From Rhipicephalus microplus (taxonomy: Eukaryota; Arthropoda; Arachnida; Ixodida; Ixodidae), in the NCBI RefSeq assembly GCF_043290135.1, contig NW_027464588.1:8546001-8610000 (forward strand): DNA of 64,000 nucleotides, read 5' to 3'. Position 1 is the stretch's first letter. The number at the start of each line of letters is the position of its first letter. This document shows positions 58,553 to 64,000 of this stretch, one piece after another. A program made the translations under genes and the position numbers. Under the pieces are notes generated by a model. That model had not been told where the DNA came from. It saw only the letters and a list, made by a program, of their open reading frames with translations, and made no database searches.

Positions 58553-58608
58553 TCATATAGTGGTTTTGGCACTTCAAACCTCACATACCAATCGATCAAT
58601 CAACCAAT
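58553..58608 (+). mobile_element. SINE tail fragment
   Basis: TCATATAGTGGTTTTGGCAC, TTCAAACCTCACATACCAAT and CGATCAATCAACC correspond to the last ~55 bases of the SINE with its tail. Confidence 0.65.
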
Positions 58609-60714
58609 CCGTCATTTATTGAAGCAATCAAGTAATCAATTTTTCCGAGTTCAAAAGCAATGCATTTTAAATACACACACCGACACGTAGACACACGCAC
58701 GCACACATGCGCACAAACTTCAATCACTGATCTAGGAAAATACACCGCTGATGCATCTCGACCTGCTTCTTTCTGAGAACCTAATGGTTTATTGCTTGTA
58801 CCCCCATGCCACCCTCACTGACTTGTGTTTTTTTTTACAGATTGGCTTTTTTCAAAAATTCCCTTGGGACATTTCGCTCATTTATGTTAGATTAGCTTGA
58901 GCCCGTTATACTTCAAGATAGTGCGGGCCACCAACATGTTTTCTAGTTATTTTCATATATAGCTGGTCAAAGAAGCACACGCACACATGCTTCCCAAGCA
59001 GTCTAGTAACGTTTTCCGCATTTTTGGTGTGTGTGTTACACACATGCACGTTCACAAACAAAGTGGTCCAATACGTGTTTGGTGTAGTACCATCCGTGTG
59101 TGTTCATAAAACGTTTTGAGGGCTTAGTCCCCTTCAGATTAATCCTAAAAGCCAATACTTCACATGGCCGATTACAGACCCACTGGGCGCGTATCGCCAA
59201 TGTTTCAAACAATCAGTCCTGTCTTTTTATATTCATTATTGCATGTGAACTGCGGAAAACATATGGGACGAGTGACTGAGCCTAAAACCTCTAATTTCTG
59301 ACTTTTCTCGCCAGTAAAAAACGAGCAAACACATTTTGTTTTACGACTTTATTGTTACGCCAACTATAAGTACTAATTTTTTTCAATAATTTTTGTGTGT
59401 TAGAATAAATATCATGCGCACTTACGGTGTTCGACGTGCCTACATAATTCTCTTTCGAGAATGACTGTAGTATAAGAGGCAAATTGAGATAACTGACTGA
59501 TGTGAGGCTGTCTTCTTTATTGCTAAATTTCGAATAAATTTTAGAGCCGGTTTATAATAATAAAATCCTATCCCTCTATATTGGCTGGATCTAATATCCA
59601 TGGCGTCTAGGTCTGTTTTATTTATTTTTGTAAGTAAATGATTTAGAACATTATTTTTTAAGAATTGAAATACGCTGTGAGTTTTGTAGCAGCTAAGTGA
59701 TGCATAAGTGCGTTGTTTTAATTATATTTAGGATTATATTTAGGCTTGGGCAAACACCATATAAATTTTACAAAATCATTTCCGACTCACGTGCGAAATG
59801 TGTTTTCAACTAAAGCGTTAATAAAGAAACCAGCTGTACTCCGCGCTAGTATCAGTAATTTTTTTCATGTTTTTTTATAAAAAGGGGGATGTACAAGAGA
59901 GATTGCCATAAATTACAGTGGACGGGCATATATCTGACACATTGTAACAGTGGCTCTGATATATGAGCCTTCACACAAGTTATTGCTCACCGTAAACCAT
60001 AGACAAAAAAGGTTCTCGCACGAATGAAGGCCAGTGTGCCTTTCAGCATTGTTTATCGCGGCAACTTGGAACGCCAGTTTCGCGGCTTTTACTGTCGAAG
60101 CAGACGTACGTGGCACTGTGAGACTCGAACATGTTCTTTCGTCTGACTGTGTCACCTTTCCTTTTGTGCGAATCATATTTTCGTGGCTCTACGAGGATGC
60201 TTACAAGCATTGTGTCTTTTTTCCACTTTCTTGACATAAGAAAGTGTAGTTCTCCTAAGCGGGCTACACGCGCCGTTATTCAAGTGACACCGCGACGCTA
60301 GAACAAAATTAGATCCCTCGAAGAGGGCGTGCCCTCTCTGACCTGCTCTTCTTTGTGTGCAAACGATAAGTGTGTAGCAAGCGAAAAAGGCCCACAAGAG
60401 ACGACAAGACACCCTGATCAACTTTAAACTTCTAAAGTACATAGTGACAAGTAACGCATTATTTTTAAAATCTTGGAGTATGATTAGGCGTCAAATCATC
60501 CTGTTCTCTTCGATGGTATTGAGAGTCATTGAACATCCAAAGTTGCTAGAGTCAGTGTTTCGACGAGTGAACTCGTCATCGCTAAGATATCAAGGCAGCT
60601 TGCTCCGATGAACACGAGTGCACATGTCAAAACATAAGCTTCAGAACCACCCCATTTTTGAGTATTCCCCATATTTTCAAGTTTACCTCTTTTCCGGAAC
60701 TTTGCGCCTTTATT
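58609..60714. other. unassigned AT-rich sequence
   Basis: Scattered CA/TG motifs, for example GTGTGTGTTACACACA at 59028. No supported gene. Confidence 0.4.
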
Positions 60715-61340
60715 TTAAAGACGAAAGTCTTTCTTGATGACCTTCGACGCAAAAATTTTCGTCTGTCTGTGTGTCTGTCTGTCTGTCTGTACATTTGTCT
60801 GTTTGTCCAAACCTACTAGCACCAGGTACTTGAAATGATCGACCCCAACCGCAGCGCCCGCCAATGTTGCTAGCATTCCGACTTGCGCATTTGTCAATTA
60901 TTAAGCTATTATTGCTCATATTATTGCTCCTATAATAGCTCAAGCTATTATTGCACTATAACAACCCATATATATTCTGCATGCGCATCTTCTACAAGAA
61001 AAGAAATGCACAAGTAATTTTAAGGACCGTAGCGCTTATCACGCGGCGCTGACCATGCAATGCTTGCACGAAAAGGCGTGTGTTTCCAGCGCTTTGCTAA
61101 GAAGAGACGGTGGTGGCACCTACCCGTAGCTTTGCGTTCTACACCTTATAACCTCTGAGACGGGCGCGCAATCCCATCTCAGAGCCACACGCTTCATTTT
61201 CCAAGAAAACTACCAGATGGCGCTCATGTCTCACGTGTAACATGACTTTGTGCACTCACTCACCTCCGCTGCGCGCTAGAGGCACTCTAACGGAGCGCCT
61301 CCAGAATACAATTCACCGATTTTCTTGCACAGAACATAAA
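60715..61340 (+). repeat. interspersed repeat with (GTCT)n block
   Basis: It starts AAAGACGAAAGTCTTTCTTG, a small inverted motif, then GACGCAAAAATTTTCGTCTG and a GTCT run (60760-60790). It probably continues to the AACTACCAGATGGCGCTC region near 61207. I remember similar blocks as common in tick genomes; boundaries are uncertain. Confidence 0.45.
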
Positions 61341-62034
61341 ATAAATTGTTCATTCTCTATACACGCAAGATTATTATTTTTCGACGACATTTGCAGATTA
61401 CATGATTACAGAGGACCCATTTTTTTGACTGAATGTGGCACGCACACAAACACTTCTTAGAAAAAGACAGAAGCAACACATTGTCTGAAGAAACAAAGGA
61501 GGCCTGCCACACAATTCTAGAAATAACCAGATTTTTTTACATTTCACTCTTTCAGCATCAAGTAACCATGTCATAACAAGAACTATTTTAGTTATTTATT
61601 CATTTTCGGAAACTGTGAATGTGCGTCTATTAGGTTGCACTATAGTGATGACATAGTCATTCATTACTTTCCTGTATGAAAGATTTTACCTAAGTTGTAA
61701 ATGCGATTGCCGGTCAGAAGTATCGTTATCTTTTCTCTTTACCGTACCATGTTAATGAAGAAACGGAGTTTCTTATGTCTAGGTGGCCTGCACTAAGCAA
61801 GGTTAAGTGCGCGAATACATATGATGATTTATAACCGCTAACATTGGGTACAGAGTCCCATACGGGACAGCTTACGTCTTGGAAAATTGTGTGCGTGCGA
61901 ATTTGCCTTTATATATTTTATTATATTTGCTTCATTTTACCTGCGGTCACTTTTATATTCATTGTTTTTATGGTGTATTAAATCAAGCATAACCTAGTTA
62001 ACATCTCTGCTTTTCGACTACCTCATTCACTTTT
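61341..62034. other. unassigned AT-rich sequence
   Basis: Nothing recognised. Confidence 0.35.
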
Positions 62035-62455
62035 AGGGGCAAAGCTCCTAAATCCGTAGATTTGTCAGTGTATGTCTGATTTGTCAGTGTATGTGACCCG
62101 TTCATAACCACCTATTTGTACGCCTCACTCAGCAGGTAGCGTGAGTGTGAGTGACAGACAGACAGACGGGTGGATGAATGGACAGATGGATAGACAGACA
62201 GATAGACTGACAGACAGAAGGTCAGACTGACGGACGGGCGGACTGATGAACAGACAGATAGACGGATGGATGAACAGACAGACGGGCAGACAGACGACAG
62301 ACAGGCAGATGGACGCTCGTACAGATGGACAGACAGATAGACAGACAGACAGACACAACCACGAACAGACAAACAGGCAGAAGACCACATGCACGGACGC
62401 ACGGACGCAGCACGGACGGGTGGACGGAACACTAAGGCGTGGACAGACGGATGAA
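62035..62455 (+). repeat. AGGGGC..AGCTCCT repeat with a GACA/GACGG array
   Basis: It begins AGGGGCAAAGCTCCT, the same end as at 10144 and 14083. A direct repeat GATTTGTCAGTGTATGT follows. From about 62153 it is a degenerate array of GACAGACA and GACGGACG units to 62455. Long Cys/Ser/Val frames on the reverse strand come from the array. Confidence 0.7.
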
Positions 62456-64000
62456 CGCTGCACCCCATTGATCATTCAGTCTGTGGATATGCTGTGATTT
62501 TTTTCTTTCTCACTGATCGCTCTCAGGGAAGAAATATCTTGAACTTACATCATCTTTCATTCAAGAATTACACGCTACTGCTTGTGCAATAACGTTCCGC
62601 AACATAGAAATTTGCAAAGAAAACTACCAGCAACCATGCAGGCGCCTTCACCCAACCAACAGCATCGTTACATGAACCGCGCTCAGCGGAATTCTCAGCA
62701 GTTCAAGTTTCGGTTGGTGAAGGGTTTCATCTTTGAATTTTTTTCACTTTTTGCATCGCTTCCTGTTTTCTTCTGGGCGACCTCACTAATGACCTCTAAT
62801 GAGTTTAGTCGGAGGCCATCGCCTAACTTCCGTAACATGGGGCAATTTGGCAGCACTTGATTGCTTCAGCGCCAAATATATGGTAAATTTTAGGTTTTCA
62901 TCATTACACATGAAGGTTCGTAAGCTTACCTGAGCTCAATACCATTTAATGACACAAAGAGAAGGTAGTACACAAAAGTACCGAGAACATTCGAAATATA
63001 CTAAATGAGCGGTGATGTACCACAGTTCAATACTTTCTATGCTGTGGAAATGGCGGTCTAGCGACAAATGAATGAGAAGCAATCTTGTCGTCCTGCTTTC
63101 ATGACGTTCACCTACAAATCATGATTACGTACTTTAATTAACAAAAAAATCTCTGTGGGACTGCTCGGCTGACGTTGACTTGAAATTAACATTGCTTTCA
63201 ACAGCATACATGGTGAAATCAGCAGCATACAATGTTTAGTTGACCTTATTGCCAAAGCACACGTAGCATTATATTGAATAAAAAGAAAAAAAGGGGCTTA
63301 TATTGAAAGGCGAACTTCAGGATGAAACAAGAAAAAGATGAAACCTAAAGAATTCTAAATACAGCTGCAAGAAGCAGGACCGTACTACATTGCAGTGAAT
63401 GATATGTAACGTGCTTGTACAATAAACAATCACCCACTAAAAATTGCAAAGAAATACTCACCCTCTCATATGTATTCAGTGTTTTCCTTTTCTCAGAAAG
63501 GCACAAAGTTCGAGCAAAATTTCGGTAGAAGTACACTAGCAGTCATATTCCCAGTCTGATAAGCCCAGCAGCGCTGCTGCTTTGAAATTACGCCTCGGTG
63601 GTTACAACGTGGCATCTACCTCATTTCCTTTCGTTTAGTTCTTTTGCTGCAACAAATATCACTCAAGAGATAACACTCTGGTCCATTCTCATTGCGCCAA
63701 CAATGTAATGGTACACAATGCGTGCTAAGACGGCTATCAACATGGCTATCGCCGTAGCCAGGCTAAAAGCTTAGATGGCAACACAACCGATTGGTTGGCT
63801 TTGTCCACTTGGAACGTACATAAAACTGGCGAATACATTCATAATATTAGTTCACGTAAACAGGCTATTTTTTCTTCGGCTATGAGCACGACAGATACAT
63901 CACAAAGAGCAGAAACTAGGCGCCGACGTATAAGAAACATCAAAAACATTGGCGCCGAAACTTCTGAAAAGGTCATAGTTGCAAATTCTAATATAGTTTG
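62456..64000. other. unassigned AT-rich sequence
   Basis: A 92-codon frame at 62582-62860 has a basic Gln-rich start and a hydrophobic middle (FIFEFFSLFASLPVFFW), so a small membrane protein is imaginable. There is no family match or splice support, so it is not called. Confidence 0.35.

Noticed and set aside
62112..62475. Reverse Cys/Ser/Val-rich frames of about 118 codons
   Set aside because: They are translations of the GACA/GACGG array.

Overview
This window looks like nuclear DNA of a hard (ixodid) tick. The evidence is indirect but consistent. It holds several copies of a tRNA-derived SINE with the (ATCA)n-type tail known from ixodid ticks (the Ruka family). It also holds four different non-LTR retrotransposon types, a Penelope-like fragment, many short inverted-repeat elements, long TG and GACA microsatellites, and very sparse coding sequence split by introns. 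No prokaryotic gene organisation, rRNA gene, true tRNA gene, CRISPR array or viral gene was recognised.

Layout: 0.4-4.6 kb is a forward LINE of the L1/Tx1 type, with endonuclease, reverse transcriptase and C-terminal zinc-knuckle remnants broken by a stop and frameshifts. 4.8-5.0 kb is a TG/GGTC compound microsatellite. 6.9-11.2 kb is a reverse-strand CR1-type LINE with ORF1 and ORF2 pieces. A small inverted-repeat element sits inside its ORF1, and a ~315-bp direct duplication lies just upstream. 13-17.5 kb has SINEs, a 62-bp-period tandem element and a striking perfect palindrome. 19.0-19.9 kb is a reverse-strand Penelope-like remnant. 23.0-24.7 kb is a reverse-strand LINE whose frame carries only two stops. 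38.7-41.6 kb is an RTE-type LINE, with a 5'-truncated relative at 42.2 kb. 48.6-49.9 kb is an old ~1.3-kb inverted repeat. 50-64 kb is mostly AT-rich unannotatable sequence with decayed SINEs, a nested inverted-repeat element at 57.5-58.2 kb, and GTCT/GACA-rich repeats.

The only host gene I can defend lies on the + strand, with three well-supported exons at 33503-33729, 36754-36913 and 37011-37529. Two weaker upstream exons at about 26.1-26.3 kb and 31.30-31.35 kb have compatible phase. The predicted protein has a short coiled coil followed by a compact domain resembling DUF4806, which is common in arthropods; a BEN domain is the main alternative. In this haplotype a SINE has inserted into the last coding exon, flanked by a perfect 14-bp target duplication, and it puts a TGA directly after the duplicated codons. 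The final 58 residues would be lost. A pogo/Tigger-like DNA transposon and a 130-bp tandem repeat lie in the large intron of the same gene.

The window is therefore best read as a transposon-dense intergenic and intronic region. Its value is in nested insertions that give relative ages, several non-autonomous families with clear termini, and a host gene broken by a SINE.
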